Source: Leclercia adecarboxylata
GTDB taxonomy: Bacteria; Pseudomonadota; Gammaproteobacteria; Enterobacterales; Enterobacteriaceae
Reading direction: 5' to 3'
Length of the DNA: 64,000 bases
NCBI GenBank assembly: GCA_002360945.1
Contig: DERO01000042.1
Coordinates: 1-64,000, forward strand
The translations under genes and the position numbers were made by a program. Below, in pieces: positions 1-8,472 of the stretch; position 1 is the first letter of the stretch; each line of letters starts with the position of its first letter. The notes under the pieces were generated by a model. It was not told the DNA's origin, ran no database searches, and saw only the letters and a list, made by a program, of their open reading frames with translations.

Positions 1-75
1 AGGGTGGCGGAGTCGATACTGGCGGGGGTTAAGGCCTATGCCGCAGATGGGACGACGCTGGCGAGAGGCAGATAA
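1..75 (+). CDS. amiC: 3' end of N-acetylmuramoyl-L-alanine amidase AmiC (partial)
   Basis: The window opens inside a reading frame whose last 24 codons end in ESILAGVKAYAADGTTLARGR and a TAA stop at 73-75. This matches the C-terminus of E. coli AmiC, the periplasmic, Tat-exported amidase that splits septal peptidoglycan during cell division. The position also fits: in E. coli amiC lies next to the metZWV tRNA cluster and mltA. Only the tail is visible, so catalytic residues cannot be checked. Confidence 0.85.
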   Translation, partial: RVAESILAGVKAYAADGTTLARGR

Positions 76-128
76 TCAGGATGGGCGGGTTTACGCCCGG
101 CAAAAAGACGAACTGCAGATACAAACGG

Positions 129-144
129 ACACCCGGCAGGGTGT
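129..144 (-). terminator. Hairpin after the tRNA cluster, weak terminator candidate
   Basis: A 6-bp stem ACACCC/GGGTGT with a 4-nt loop lies 19 nt beyond the 3' end of the last tRNA gene on the reverse strand. The tract after it (CCGTTTGT) is only partly T-rich, so termination here is an inference from position. Confidence 0.35.
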
Positions 145-163
145 GTATTGTTTTAACAAGTGG

Positions 164-240
164 TGGTTGCGGGGACCGGATTTGAACCGACGACCTTCGG
201 GTTATCAGCCCGGCGGGCTACCAGGCTGGTCCACCCCGCG
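164..240 (-). tRNA. Altered initiator-type tRNA copy with GAU anticodon (possible pseudo-tRNA)
   Basis: This 77-nt gene is the last of three tandem copies and differs from the two intact fMet copies at five positions. C34 is changed to G, so the anticodon reads GAU (isoleucine) instead of CAU. In the D stem G12 is now C and U24 is now C, giving C12-C23 and A11-C24 mismatches. U27 to C makes a C27-A43 mismatch, and C65 to U leaves a G-U pair. The initiator hallmarks C1-A72 mismatch and three G-C pairs at the base of the anticodon stem are kept, as is the encoded CCA end. The broken D stem makes normal function doubtful; a pseudogene is the simplest reading, but a non-standard tRNA is not excluded. 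Confidence 0.75.
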
Positions 241-283
241 TCTGTCATTCTACTTCGTAGAATCTTACTTCTTTAAATTTGAT

Positions 284-360
<77 letters not shown>

Positions 361-404
361 TCCGTCTTTCTACAGTCGTAGAAGATACTTCATCAAATTT
401 TAAT

Positions 405-481
<77 letters not shown>

Positions 482-494
482 TCCGTGGATGCGC

Positions 495-522
495 ACTATA
501 CTCGGATGACTTTTTGTTGCAA
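495..522 (-). promoter_or_regulatory. Promoter of the initiator tRNA cluster
   Basis: On the reverse strand TTGCAA (517-522) and TATAGT (495-500) are separated by 16 bp, followed by a GC-rich GCGC segment next to the start region, as expected of a stringently controlled stable-RNA promoter. The first tRNA begins at 481. Confidence 0.75.
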
Positions 523-688
523 CCCTTTTTCGTAAAAATCACCAAATTAGGTGTTGATTGTACGCTCCTCCGACAGTTCGACTGATTTTTGCGCAAAATT
601 TGCGTGAGGGGAGGTAATCGCATTTCAATACCTTTGCCGGTTTGTTATCTTCATTGCGCAGAATCGGGCAACTTAAAGACGAGATATA

Positions 689-1786
689 ATGAAAGGACGT
701 TGGGCGAAGTATCTGATGACGGGCGCGATGGTAGCTATTCTGGCTGCCTGTTCCTCCAAACCGACCGATCGCGGTCAGCAATATAAAGACGGGAAACTGA
801 CCCAGCCTTTCTCTTTAGTAAATCAGCCGGACGCCGTGGGCGCGCCCATTAACGGTGGCGACTTCGCAGAACAGGTGAGCCAGATCCGTACCGCATCGCC
901 GCGGCTGTATGGCTCGCAGAACAGCGTCTATAACGCCGTACAGGACTGGTTACGCGCCGGGGGTGATACCCGCACCATGCGCCAGTTCGGCATCGATGCC
1001 TGGCAGATGGAAGGTACCGACAACTACGGTAACGTCCAGTTTACCGGCTACTACACCCCGGTGGTGCAGGCGCGCCATACCGCACAGGGTGAGTTCAAAT
1101 ACCCCATCTACCGCATGCCGCCAAAACGTGGCCGCCTGCCGTCCCGCGCCGAGATCTACTCCGGTGCGCTGAGCGACAACTACATTCTGGCCTACAGCAA
1201 CTCGCTGATGGATAACTTCATCATGGACGTGCAGGGCAGCGGCTATATTGATTTTGGCGACGGCAGCCCGCTTAACTTCTTCAGTTATTCCGGTAAAAAC
1301 GGCCACGCTTACCGCAGTATCGGTAAGGTGCTGATCGATCGCGGGGAGGTGAAACGCGAAGATATGTCGATGCAGGCGATCCGCGAGTGGGGCGAGAAGC
1401 ACAGCGAATATGAAGTGCGTGAACTGCTGGAGCAGAACCCGTCCTTTGTCTTCTTTAAGCCGCAAAACTTTGCTCCGGTGAAAGGCGCGAGCGCGGTACC
1501 GCTGATTGGTCGCGCGTCGGTGGCCTCTGACAAGACGGTGATCCCGCCGGGTACCACGCTGCTGGCAGAAGTGCCGACGCTGGACAGCAACGGTAAATTC
1601 TCTGGTCAGTATGAACTGCGTCTGATGGTAGCGCTGGACGTGGGCGGGGCCATCAAAGGCCAGCACTTCGACATCTATCAGGGAATTGGCCCGGATGCCG
1701 GTCACCGCGCAGGCTGGTATAACCACTACGGACGCGTGTGGGTGCTGAAAAGCGCAGCAGGCGCGGGCAACGTGTTTAGCGGCTGA
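689..1786 (+). CDS. mltA: Membrane-bound lytic murein transglycosylase A
   Basis: The 365-residue product has the same length as E. coli MltA, an outer-membrane lipoprotein that cleaves the MurNAc-GlcNAc bond of peptidoglycan with formation of 1,6-anhydromuramic acid. A lipoprotein signal with the lipobox LAAC places the modified cysteine at residue 21. The C-terminal part carries the 3D domain expected of the family (GHRAGWYNHYGRVWVL region). It is transcribed away from the tRNA cluster and ends in front of a strong hairpin terminator, so it is probably a single-gene unit. Confidence 0.97.
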   Translation: MKGRWAKYLMTGAMVAILAACSSKPTDRGQQYKDGKLTQPFSLVNQPDAVGAPINGGDFAEQVSQIRTASPRLYGSQNSVYNAVQDWLRAGGDTRTMRQFGIDAWQMEGTDNYGNVQFTGYYTPVVQARHTAQGEFKYPIYRMPPKRGRLPSRAEIYSGALSDNYILAYSNSLMDNFIMDVQGSGYIDFGDGSPLNFFSYSGKNGHAYRSIGKVLIDRGEVKREDMSMQAIREWGEKHSEYEVRELLEQNPSFVFFKPQNFAPVKGASAVPLIGRASVASDKTVIPPGTTLLAEVPTLDSNGKFSGQYELRLMVALDVGGAIKGQHFDIYQGIGPDAGHRAGWYNHYGRVWVLKSAAGAGNVFSG

Positions 1787-1815
1787 GTGTGGTAATATTG
1801 ACGCTATGTTTTCCG

Positions 1816-1842
1816 GGGTGAGGGGCAACTCTCACCCTTTTT
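1816..1842 (+). terminator. Rho-independent terminator after mltA
   Basis: A perfect 7-bp stem GGGTGAG/CTCACCC with an 8-nt loop is followed by TTTTT. It ends 14 nt before the tcdA start and separates the two transcripts. Confidence 0.8.
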
Positions 1843-1856
1843 ACATCTGAGGTCCT

Positions 1857-2663
1857 ATGTCTGTGGTAATGAGCGAAGCCTGGCGCCAGCGTTTTGGTGG
1901 CACCGCGCGTTTATATGGTGAAAAAGCCCTGCAACTCTTTGCCGATGCGCACGTCTGCGTGGTCGGGATTGGCGGCGTCGGCTCATGGGCGGCGGAAGCG
2001 CTGGCACGAACCGGGATCGGCGCCATTACGCTTATCGACATGGATGATGTCTGCGTCACCAACACTAACCGGCAGATCCACGCCCTGCGCGATAGCGTCG
2101 GGCTGGCAAAATCTGAGGTGATGGCGGAAAGGATTCGCCAGATCAACCCGGAATGCCGCGTCATGGTGATCGATGATTTCGTGACGGCCGATAACGTCGC
2201 CCAGTATATGGGAGCCGGTTACAGCTACGTGATTGACGCCATCGACAGCGTGCGCCCGAAAGCGGCGCTGATCGCCTGGTGTCGTCGCAATAAAGTGCCG
2301 CTGGTGACCACCGGCGGGGCGGGCGGACAGATCGACCCGACGCAGATCCAGGTGACCGACCTGGCGAAAACCATTCAGGATCCGCTGGCGGCCAAGCTGC
2401 GCGAGCGCCTGAAAAGTGATTTTGGCGTGGTGAAAAACAGCAAAGGCAAGCTGGGGATCGACTGCGTATTCTCCACGGAAGCGCTGGTCTATCCGCAGGC
2501 GGACGGCTCGGTCTGCGCCATGAAGAGCACCGCGGAAGGGCCAAAACGGATGGACTGTGCCTCTGGATTTGGTGCGGCCACCATGGTGACCGCCACCTTT
2601 GGCTTTATCGCCGTGTCTCACGCCCTGAAAAAGATGATGGCAAAGGCGGAACGTCAGGCCTGA
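1857..2663 (+). CDS. tcdA: tRNA threonylcarbamoyladenosine dehydratase
   Basis: The 268-residue E1-like (ThiF/MoeB family) enzyme uses ATP to cyclise t6A37 of ANN-decoding tRNAs to ct6A. The nucleotide-binding glycine motif GIGGVGS sits near residues 38-44 and the Arg/Asp-rich adenylation segment follows (NTNRQ). Length matches E. coli TcdA (CsdL). The 3' end overlaps the convergent csdE gene by 10 bp. Known biology links TcdA with the CsdA-CsdE sulfur-transfer pair, which is encoded directly opposite. Confidence 0.97.
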   Translation: MSVVMSEAWRQRFGGTARLYGEKALQLFADAHVCVVGIGGVGSWAAEALARTGIGAITLIDMDDVCVTNTNRQIHALRDSVGLAKSEVMAERIRQINPECRVMVIDDFVTADNVAQYMGAGYSYVIDAIDSVRPKAALIAWCRRNKVPLVTTGGAGGQIDPTQIQVTDLAKTIQDPLAAKLRERLKSDFGVVKNSKGKLGIDCVFSTEALVYPQADGSVCAMKSTAEGPKRMDCASGFGAATMVTATFGFIAVSHALKKMMAKAERQA

Positions 2664-3094
2664 CGCGCCGCCTCCAGTACCGCCTCACTCAGCGCAGTCA
2701 GCCCCTGGCTGCGCGAGGCGCTCAGCTGACCGCGTAACCCCAGCTCATCAAACAGCGCCAGCGGGCTCTCACTGAGGATCTGCGCGGCGCTTTTCCCCTC
2801 TATGGTCGTCAGTAGTACGGCCAGCAATCCGCGCACGATACGGCCTTCGCTGTCGCCATAAAAGTGCAGCTTATCCCCGACGGGCGTCACCCCTAGCCAG
2901 ACGCGGTTCTCACAGCCGGGGATCTCTTTCGCCTGTGCTTTCAGCTCATCGGACAGCCCAGGCAGCTGTTTGCCCAGCAGGATCAGCTGGCGATACTTGT
3001 CTTCCCACTGGGTCAGCGGGGCGAAGGTCTGTTTTAACGTCTCTTCCGTGATGACGGTGCCGAACGGGTGTCCGGCGAGGGTTGGGCTTGTCAT
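2654..3094 (-). CDS. csdE: Sulfur acceptor protein CsdE
   Basis: A 146-residue SufE-family protein. Cys61, in the segment [11 protein letters not shown], is the conserved residue that accepts persulfide sulfur from the cysteine desulfurase CsdA. The start codon overlaps the csdA stop by 4 nt (ATGA), so the two are translationally coupled. The 3' end overlaps the end of tcdA on the other strand. Confidence 0.96.
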   Translation of the reverse strand: MTSPTLAGHPFGTVITEETLKQTFAPLTQWEDKYRQLILLGKQLPGLSDELKAQAKEIPGCENRVWLGVTPVGDKLHFYGDSEGRIVRGLLAVLLTTIEGKSAAQILSESPLALFDELGLRGQLSASRSQGLTALSEAVLEAARQA

Positions 3095-4299
3095 TCATCC
3101 ACCAGTAAGGCAAGGGCGCGATCGACGGCGGCAACCAGCGCGTCGACATCGCTTTGGGTGTTATAGGGGGCAAACGAGACGCGCAGGGTGCCGTTGACGC
3201 CAAGCGCCGCCAGCAGTGGCTGGGCGCAGTGCTGACCGGCGCGCAGGGCAATGCCGTAACCCGCCAGCAGCGTCACCATGTCGCTGTGATGCACGCCGGC
3301 AAAATCGAATGCCAGCAGGCTCGAATCCTGGACGCGGAAGGAGCGAAAACCGGGGCGCTGTTTCAGCGCTTCTTCGGCCAGCGTCGCGAGCCCGCGGCTC
3401 CAGCTCTCTGCCTGCTGCAGATCGATCTCAGCCAGCCACTCCAGCGCCGCGCTCAGGCCAATCACCCCGGCGACGTTGGGCGTCCCGGCTTCCAGGCGAT
3501 ACGGCACCGCCTGAGTTTTGAAGCCGTCGAAGCTCACCTCGGTGATCATCTTGCCGCCGCCGAGCCACGGGGTCATCTGTTCCAACAATTCCGCTTTGCC
3601 ATACAGCGCGCCGATCCCGGTCGGCCCGTACAGCTTATGTCCGGAGAAGGCATAGAAGTCGATATCCAGCTGCTGCACGTCAGCCGGAAAATGCACCACC
3701 CCCTGCGCGCCATCAACCACTACCACCATGCCGCTGGCGTGGGCCAACTGAATGGCGCGGGCCAGATCCGGGCAGCCGCCGGTGACGTTAGACATTTGTC
3801 CCAGCGCGAGGATGCGGCTGCGCGGGGTGATAAATTCGGGCAGGCGGGCGACATCCGCCAGCAGATCGGCGCCCAGGGGTAACTTCACCACCCGCGCACC
3901 GGTCTGTTCGGCCACCATCAGCCAGGGCACCAGATTGGCGTGATGCTCCGCCTCGCTGACGATGATCTCGTCGCCCGGTTGCAGGCGTGGACGGGCGTAA
4001 CACTGCGCCACCATGTTGATGGCTTCGGTGGTGCCCCGCGTCCAGACAATATTTTTACCGCTTTCGGCATTAAGCAACTTCGCGACCTGATCGCGGGCTG
4101 CTTCATAGCGCGCGGTTAAGCGTTGCGCCTCGGCGTACTGGCTGCGATGCACATTACCTGCGCTCAGACTGTAAAACTGGTGCGTGGCCTCAATCACCGC
4201 CTGAGGCTTGAGAGCTGTCGCGGCGCTATCAAGATAGACACCGGCATCGGCCAGAGCCGGAAACTGCGCGCGAAAATGGGCAGGGCTGAATGCGTTCAT
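3091..4299 (-). CDS. csdA: Cysteine desulfurase CsdA
   Basis: PLP-dependent class V aminotransferase-fold enzyme that removes sulfur from cysteine (cysteine sulfinate desulfinase) and passes it to CsdE. Lys222 in [11 protein letters not shown] binds PLP, and Cys358 in [10 protein letters not shown] is the persulfide-carrying residue. The frame is open upstream to 4395, but the start at 4299 is chosen because it has AGAGGA at a good distance and gives 402 residues, close to the 401 of E. coli CsdA. It forms an operon with csdE. Confidence 0.96.
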   Translation of the reverse strand: MNAFSPAHFRAQFPALADAGVYLDSAATALKPQAVIEATHQFYSLSAGNVHRSQYAEAQRLTARYEAARDQVAKLLNAESGKNIVWTRGTTEAINMVAQCYARPRLQPGDEIIVSEAEHHANLVPWLMVAEQTGARVVKLPLGADLLADVARLPEFITPRSRILALGQMSNVTGGCPDLARAIQLAHASGMVVVVDGAQGVVHFPADVQQLDIDFYAFSGHKLYGPTGIGALYGKAELLEQMTPWLGGGKMITEVSFDGFKTQAVPYRLEAGTPNVAGVIGLSAALEWLAEIDLQQAESWSRGLATLAEEALKQRPGFRSFRVQDSSLLAFDFAGVHHSDMVTLLAGYGIALRAGQHCAQPLLAALGVNGTLRVSFAPYNTQSDVDALVAAVDRALALLVDE

Positions 4300-4492
4300 G
4301 GAATTCCTCTTCATCATGGAGAGATCGTCGCGCAAATTCAGCGGTAGGGCAAGGAGGTTGATCTCTATCGGATTTGTCTGTTTATCCTGGCGCAACAGAC
4401 GAAGCAGGTTATGCTGAAATAGTGTCAGGAAGATGTTTTAGCCTGTTCTGAAACATGGTTTAGATAGCATTAATTGCTAAAGGAGATAAAAG

Positions 4493-4720
4493 ATGAAAAA
4501 GACTGTCGCAATTGTTTCTGCCTGTATGCTTACTTTCGCACTGAGCGCCTGTTCCGGTAATAACTACGTTATGCATACCAATGATGGCCGCTCTATCGTC
4601 TCGGAAGGTAAGCCGCAAACCGATAATGACACCGGCATGATCTCGTATAAGGATGCGAACGGGAACAAACAGCAGATCAACCGCAGTGATGTGAAAGAGA
4701 TGGTTGAGCTGAATAAATAA
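4493..4720 (+). CDS. ygdI: Small DUF903 lipoprotein YgdI
   Basis: A 75-residue protein with a typical lipoprotein signal; the lipobox LSAC puts the modified cysteine at residue 20. The mature part (TNDGRSIVSEGKPQTDNDTG) fits the DUF903 family of small beta-barrel-like lipoproteins (YgdI/YgdR). Function is unknown. A good ribosome-binding site AAAGGAG lies just before the start. It is convergent with the GcvB sRNA and shares its terminator hairpin. Confidence 0.93.
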   Translation: MKKTVAIVSACMLTFALSACSGNNYVMHTNDGRSIVSEGKPQTDNDTGMISYKDANGNKQQINRSDVKEMVELNK

Positions 4721-4733
4721 CGGAATTGCAGAC

Positions 4734-4941
4734 AAAAAAAAGCACCGCAATTGGGCGGTGCTACATTAATCACTATGGACAGACAGGGTAAATGTACAGG
4801 AAGTGAAAAATTGGTAGCGTCGCTACCGAGGTCTGAATCGCAGACCAATTGCAAACACAACAACACAACATCACAACCGTAAGCCAAAAGCCCTTCAGAA
4901 CACGCATTCCAAAAAAAGCTTTTCGTTCCGGCTCAGGAAGT
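4734..4941 (-). ncRNA. gcvB: GcvB small RNA
   Basis: The reverse strand reads ACTTCCTGAGCCGGAACG at its 5' end, the start of enterobacterial GcvB. The G/U-rich seed region R1 (TTGTGATGTTGTGTTGTTG) is intact and the 3' end is the hairpin AGCACCGC/GCGGTGCT followed by eight T. GcvB is an Hfq-dependent sRNA that represses many amino acid and peptide transporter mRNAs. It is divergent from gcvA, whose product activates it, as in E. coli. In the first stem-loop the bases that differ from E. coli change on both sides of the stem, so pairing is kept. Confidence 0.95.
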
Positions 4942-5069
4942 GCCGCCACTATAGGTATTTGCTGGTAGTTCCTCAACGGACAATTTATAATGGCTCAGAT
5001 AAAAAAAACTAATAGGTTAAACGTTGTTTCCTGTTTGTTAAAAGCCGTTAACATCTAAGCCAGATAACC

Positions 5070-5984
5070 ATGTCCAAGCGATTACCACCCCTTAATGCAT
5101 TACGTGTATTTGATGCTGCCGCCCGCCATTTAAGTTTCACGCGCGCGGCCGATGAGCTTTTTGTGACTCAGGCCGCAGTAAGTCATCAAATCAAGTCTCT
5201 TGAGGATTTTCTGGGCCTCAAGCTGTTCCGCCGCCGCAACCGTTCCCTGCTTCTGACGGAAGAGGGGCAGAGCTATTTTCAGGATATTAAAGAGATATTT
5301 TCCCAGCTGACCGAGGCGACGCGTAAGTTACAGGCGCGCAGTGCCAAAGGGGCGCTGACGGTCAGTTTATTGCCCAGTTTTGCCATTCAATGGCTGGTGC
5401 CGAGACTCTCAAGCTTTAACTCAGCTTATCCGGGAATCGATGTCCGAATCCAGGCCGTCGACCGTCAGGAAGACAAGCTGGCAGACGACGTTGACGTGGC
5501 GATTTTCTATGGCCGTGGCAACTGGCCTGGCCTGCGTGTCGAAAAATTATACGCAGAGTATTTGCTGCCGGTCTGCTCGCCACTACTCTTAACAGGCGAA
5601 AAAGCGTTAAAAGCGCCGGAAAATCTGGCGCAGCATACGCTTTTACATGATGCTTCTCGCCGCGACTGGCAAACTTATACCCGCCAGCTTGGTCTTAACC
5701 ATATAAACGTGCAGCAGGGCCCCATCTTCAGCCACAGTGCGATGGTGTTACAGGCTGCCATCCACGGACAGGGCGTGGCGTTGGCTAACAACGTCATGGC
5801 GCAGTCCGAAATTGAGGCCGGCCGCCTGGTCTGCCCCTTTAATGATGTTCTGGTCAGCAAGAACGCTTTTTATCTGGTTTGTCATGACAGTCAGGCAGAA
5901 CTGGGTAAAATAGCCGCGTTTCGCCAGTGGATCCTGGCAAAGGCGGCCAACGAGCAAGAAAAATTCCGCTTTCGGTACGAGTAA
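5070..5984 (+). CDS. gcvA: LysR-type regulator of the glycine cleavage system
   Basis: A 304-residue LysR-family regulator with an N-terminal winged helix-turn-helix (residues 6-65, FTRAADELFVTQAAVSHQIK) and a C-terminal substrate-binding fold. It closely matches E. coli GcvA, which activates gcvTHP with glycine and represses it with purines through GcvR, and which activates the divergent gcvB gene. The 128-bp space to gcvB holds the shared control region. Confidence 0.96.
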   Translation: MSKRLPPLNALRVFDAAARHLSFTRAADELFVTQAAVSHQIKSLEDFLGLKLFRRRNRSLLLTEEGQSYFQDIKEIFSQLTEATRKLQARSAKGALTVSLLPSFAIQWLVPRLSSFNSAYPGIDVRIQAVDRQEDKLADDVDVAIFYGRGNWPGLRVEKLYAEYLLPVCSPLLLTGEKALKAPENLAQHTLLHDASRRDWQTYTRQLGLNHINVQQGPIFSHSAMVLQAAIHGQGVALANNVMAQSEIEAGRLVCPFNDVLVSKNAFYLVCHDSQAELGKIAAFRQWILAKAANEQEKFRFRYE

Positions 5985-6029
5985 CACTTTCTTTTGCGCG
6001 CAGGACGCGCATAACTTCAGGACAGAAAC

Positions 6030-6425
6030 ATGACCAGCCGTTTTATGCTGATTTTTGCCGCGGTGAGTGGCTTTATTTTTGTTGCCCTGGGCGCTTTTGG
6101 CGCACATGTTTTACGCAAATCATTAGGTGTGGTGGAGATGGGCTGGATCCACACCGGTCTGGAATATCAGGCGTTTCATACCCTGGCGATCTTCGGATTA
6201 GCCGTGGCCATGCAGCGCCGTATCAGTATCTGGTTTTACTGGAGCAGCGTATTTATGGCGCTGGGTACCGTGCTTTTCAGCGGTAGCCTGTACTGCCTTG
6301 CGCTGTCGCATTTACGCCTGTGGGCGTTTGTTACCCCGGTCGGCGGCGTCAGCTTCCTGGTCGGGTGGGTATTAATGTTAATCGGTTCGTTCCGTCTGAA
6401 ACGCAAGGGCGTTGTTCATGAATAA
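6030..6425 (+). CDS. ygdD: DUF423 inner-membrane protein YgdD
   Basis: A 131-residue protein with four hydrophobic segments (about residues 7-24, 45-65, 73-93 and 100-123) belonging to the DUF423 family of small membrane proteins. Function is not established. It lies 45 nt after gcvA and overlaps the rlmM start by 8 nt, so it probably forms an operon with rlmM. Confidence 0.94.
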   Translation: MTSRFMLIFAAVSGFIFVALGAFGAHVLRKSLGVVEMGWIHTGLEYQAFHTLAIFGLAVAMQRRISIWFYWSSVFMALGTVLFSGSLYCLALSHLRLWAFVTPVGGVSFLVGWVLMLIGSFRLKRKGVVHE

Positions 6426-7518
6426 AGTTGTCTTATATTGTCGCCCGGGCTTTGAAAAAGAGTGTGCCGCGGAGATCACTGATAAAGCCGCGAAGCGCGA
6501 AGTGTTTGGTTTTGCCCGCGTGAAAGAGAATTCGGGCTACGTTGTTTTCGAATGCTATCAGGAAGATGACGCAGAAAAGCTTGTTCGTGACCTGCCGTTC
6601 AGCTCGCTGATTTTTGCCCGTCAGATGTTTGTTGCGGGTGAACTGCTGAAAGATCTGCCGCCTGAAGATCGCATTTCGCCGATTGTTGGCATGCTGCAGG
6701 GCGTGGTGGAGAAGGGCGGCGATCTGCGCGTTGAAGTCGCCGATACCAACGAAAGCAAAGAGCTGATGAAGTTCTGCCGTAAGTTCACCGTGCCGCTGCG
6801 CGCGGCCCTGCGTGAAGCAGGCGTGTTGACCAACTACGAGACGCCAAAACGTCCCGTGGTGCATATCTTCTTTATCGCCCCAGGCTGCTGCTATACCGGT
6901 TATTCGTATACGACCAATAATTCGCCGTTCTTTATGGGCATCCCACGTCTGCGGTTCCCGGCTGATGCCCCAAGCCGTTCAACGCTGAAGCTTGAAGAGG
7001 CGTTTCATGTCTTTATTCCCGCTGATGAGTGGGACGAACGTCTGGCAAACGGCATGTACGCGGTCGATCTCGGGGCCTGTCCGGGCGGCTGGACCTATCA
7101 GCTGGTGAAACGCAACATGTGGGTTTCCTCTGTCGACAACGGCCCGATGGCGCAAAGCCTGATGGATACCGGGCAGGTGACCTGGCTACGTGAAGATGGT
7201 TTCCGCTATCGCCCAACCCGCAACAACATCTCCTGGATGGTGTGCGACATGGTAGAGAAGCCGGCAAAAGTAGCGGCGCTGATGGCCTCCTGGCTGGTCA
7301 ACGGCTGGTGTCGTGAGACCATTTTTAACCTCAAGCTGCCGATGAAAAAGCGCTATGAGGAGGTCTCGCAGAACCTGGCCTATATTCAGGAGCAGATGGA
7401 TGAACACGGTATTAACGTGGTGATCCAGGCGCGCCAGCTGTACCACGATCGCGAAGAAGTCACCGTGCACATCCGCCGTTGGTGGGCTGCCGTGGGTGGT
7501 CGTCGCGACGAGAGATAG
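6418..7518 (+). CDS. rlmM: 23S rRNA 2'-O-ribose C2498 methyltransferase
   Basis: The 366-residue product matches RlmM, which methylates C2498 in the peptidyl transferase region of 23S rRNA using S-adenosylmethionine. An N-terminal THUMP-type region precedes a Rossmann methyltransferase domain with the SAM motif [11 protein letters not shown] near residues 217-227. The frame opens two codons earlier, but the ATG at 6418 ([11 protein letters not shown]) is the start that matches E. coli. It overlaps the end of ygdD. Confidence 0.96.
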   Translation: MNKVVLYCRPGFEKECAAEITDKAAKREVFGFARVKENSGYVVFECYQEDDAEKLVRDLPFSSLIFARQMFVAGELLKDLPPEDRISPIVGMLQGVVEKGGDLRVEVADTNESKELMKFCRKFTVPLRAALREAGVLTNYETPKRPVVHIFFIAPGCCYTGYSYTTNNSPFFMGIPRLRFPADAPSRSTLKLEEAFHVFIPADEWDERLANGMYAVDLGACPGGWTYQLVKRNMWVSSVDNGPMAQSLMDTGQVTWLREDGFRYRPTRNNISWMVCDMVEKPAKVAALMASWLVNGWCRETIFNLKLPMKKRYEEVSQNLAYIQEQMDEHGINVVIQARQLYHDREEVTVHIRRWWAAVGGRRDER

Positions 7519-7521
7519 TTA

Positions 7522-7598
7522 TCCCTCACCCTAACCCTCTCCCATAGGGAGAGGGGATCCAGATCGTAGGCCCGGTAAGCACAGCGCCACCGGGCATG
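7522..7598. repeat. REP elements between rlmM and xni
   Basis: Two inverted-repeat units lie between convergent genes: CCCTCTCCC/GGGAGAGGG (7535-7555) and GCCCGGT/ACCGGGC (7570-7595). Similar units occur at 22527, 28988 and 47178 in this window, so they are members of dispersed REP families. Confidence 0.8.
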
Positions 7599-7601
7599 AA
7601 C

Positions 7602-8360
7602 TCACACTCGATCTAACCGTAACTGCTGCAAATTCCCGTCTAGCTGTAAATCGGTCTGCAACCGTGCCACGTCGCGGCAGATAAACGCCATCTCTTTATG
7701 TGCTTCCAGCTTTTTGCGCCACTTCTCCGGCACCTCATCCAGACGGGCGTAAATCCCCTCCAGATCCTGAAAATCGGTCAGCAGCTGGGCCGCGCTTTTC
7801 GGGCCAATCCCGGCTACGCCCGGCACCTTTGAGCTGCTAATCCCCGCCAGCCCCCAGTAGTCCGGCAGCTGCTGGGGCGAGACGCCAAACTCATTGGCGA
7901 TAAAGGGGGCGTCGAGCCAGCGTTTCTGGAAATAGTCGCGGATGCGGACGGTGGGCGAAAGCAGCTGGCAGTAGCCCTTGTCAGTCGAGACGATGGTGGC
8001 CTGATGGCCGGCGCTGGCGACTTTTACCGCCAGGGTAGCGGCCAGGTCGTCGGCTTCGTTACCCTGGGCGCCCCAGCAGGGCACTCCGCGCTGTTCAAAG
8101 GCGGCGCGGATGGCGGGCATTTCGGCGTGCAGATCGTCCGGCATGGGCGCGCGCCCGGCTTTGTAATCCGGGAGGCGCTGATGTCGCCAGCCGCTATTAC
8201 GGGCTTCATCGTCAAACACGGCGACCACGTGGCTGGGCTGGCTGTGGCGAATAAGCTGCTCCAGCGCGTTAAGGCAAGTATCCTTGCAGGGCGTGCCCTG
8301 AACCGCGTGGATGCGCCGGATAAGGTTCAGCGCGTCGACAATAAGCAAATGAACGGCCAC
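7602..8360 (-). CDS. xni: Flap endonuclease Xni (ExoIX)
   Basis: The 252-residue protein matches E. coli Xni (251 residues), a flap endonuclease related to the 5' nuclease domain of DNA polymerase I. Acidic metal ligands are visible in VDALNLIRR (about residue 9), [12 protein letters not shown] and STDKGYCQL, followed by the helix-hairpin-helix [14 protein letters not shown]. The family is known to lack one of the metal site groups seen in Pol I. The gene is alone between REP elements and a hairpin. Confidence 0.93.
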   Translation of the reverse strand: MAVHLLIVDALNLIRRIHAVQGTPCKDTCLNALEQLIRHSQPSHVVAVFDDEARNSGWRHQRLPDYKAGRAPMPDDLHAEMPAIRAAFEQRGVPCWGAQGNEADDLAATLAVKVASAGHQATIVSTDKGYCQLLSPTVRIRDYFQKRWLDAPFIANEFGVSPQQLPDYWGLAGISSSKVPGVAGIGPKSAAQLLTDFQDLEGIYARLDEVPEKWRKKLEAHKEMAFICRDVARLQTDLQLDGNLQQLRLDRV

Positions 8361-8440
8361 AGATTTTCTCCCTTCTGTTCAGTCAAATAAGGGTAACACT
8401 GTCGGCGGGGGGAAACTACGTGTGGTGGAGTGTTCGGGAA

Positions 8441-8468
8441 GGAGCCTCGCATAACGAGGCTCCTTTTT
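8441..8468. terminator. Terminator hairpin between sdaB and xni
   Basis: A perfect 9-bp stem GGAGCCTCG/CGAGGCTCC with a 5-nt loop lies just after the sdaB stop. The T-run is on the forward strand (TTTTT), while on the reverse strand the stem is followed by TTCCC, so termination of sdaB may be only partial. Confidence 0.6.
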
Positions 8469-8472
8469 AGAC

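Noticed and set aside
4564..4887. Reverse open frames opposite ygdI and within the gcvB locus
   Set aside because: The region is explained by the GcvB RNA and the conserved ygdI gene; no protein family is recognisable.
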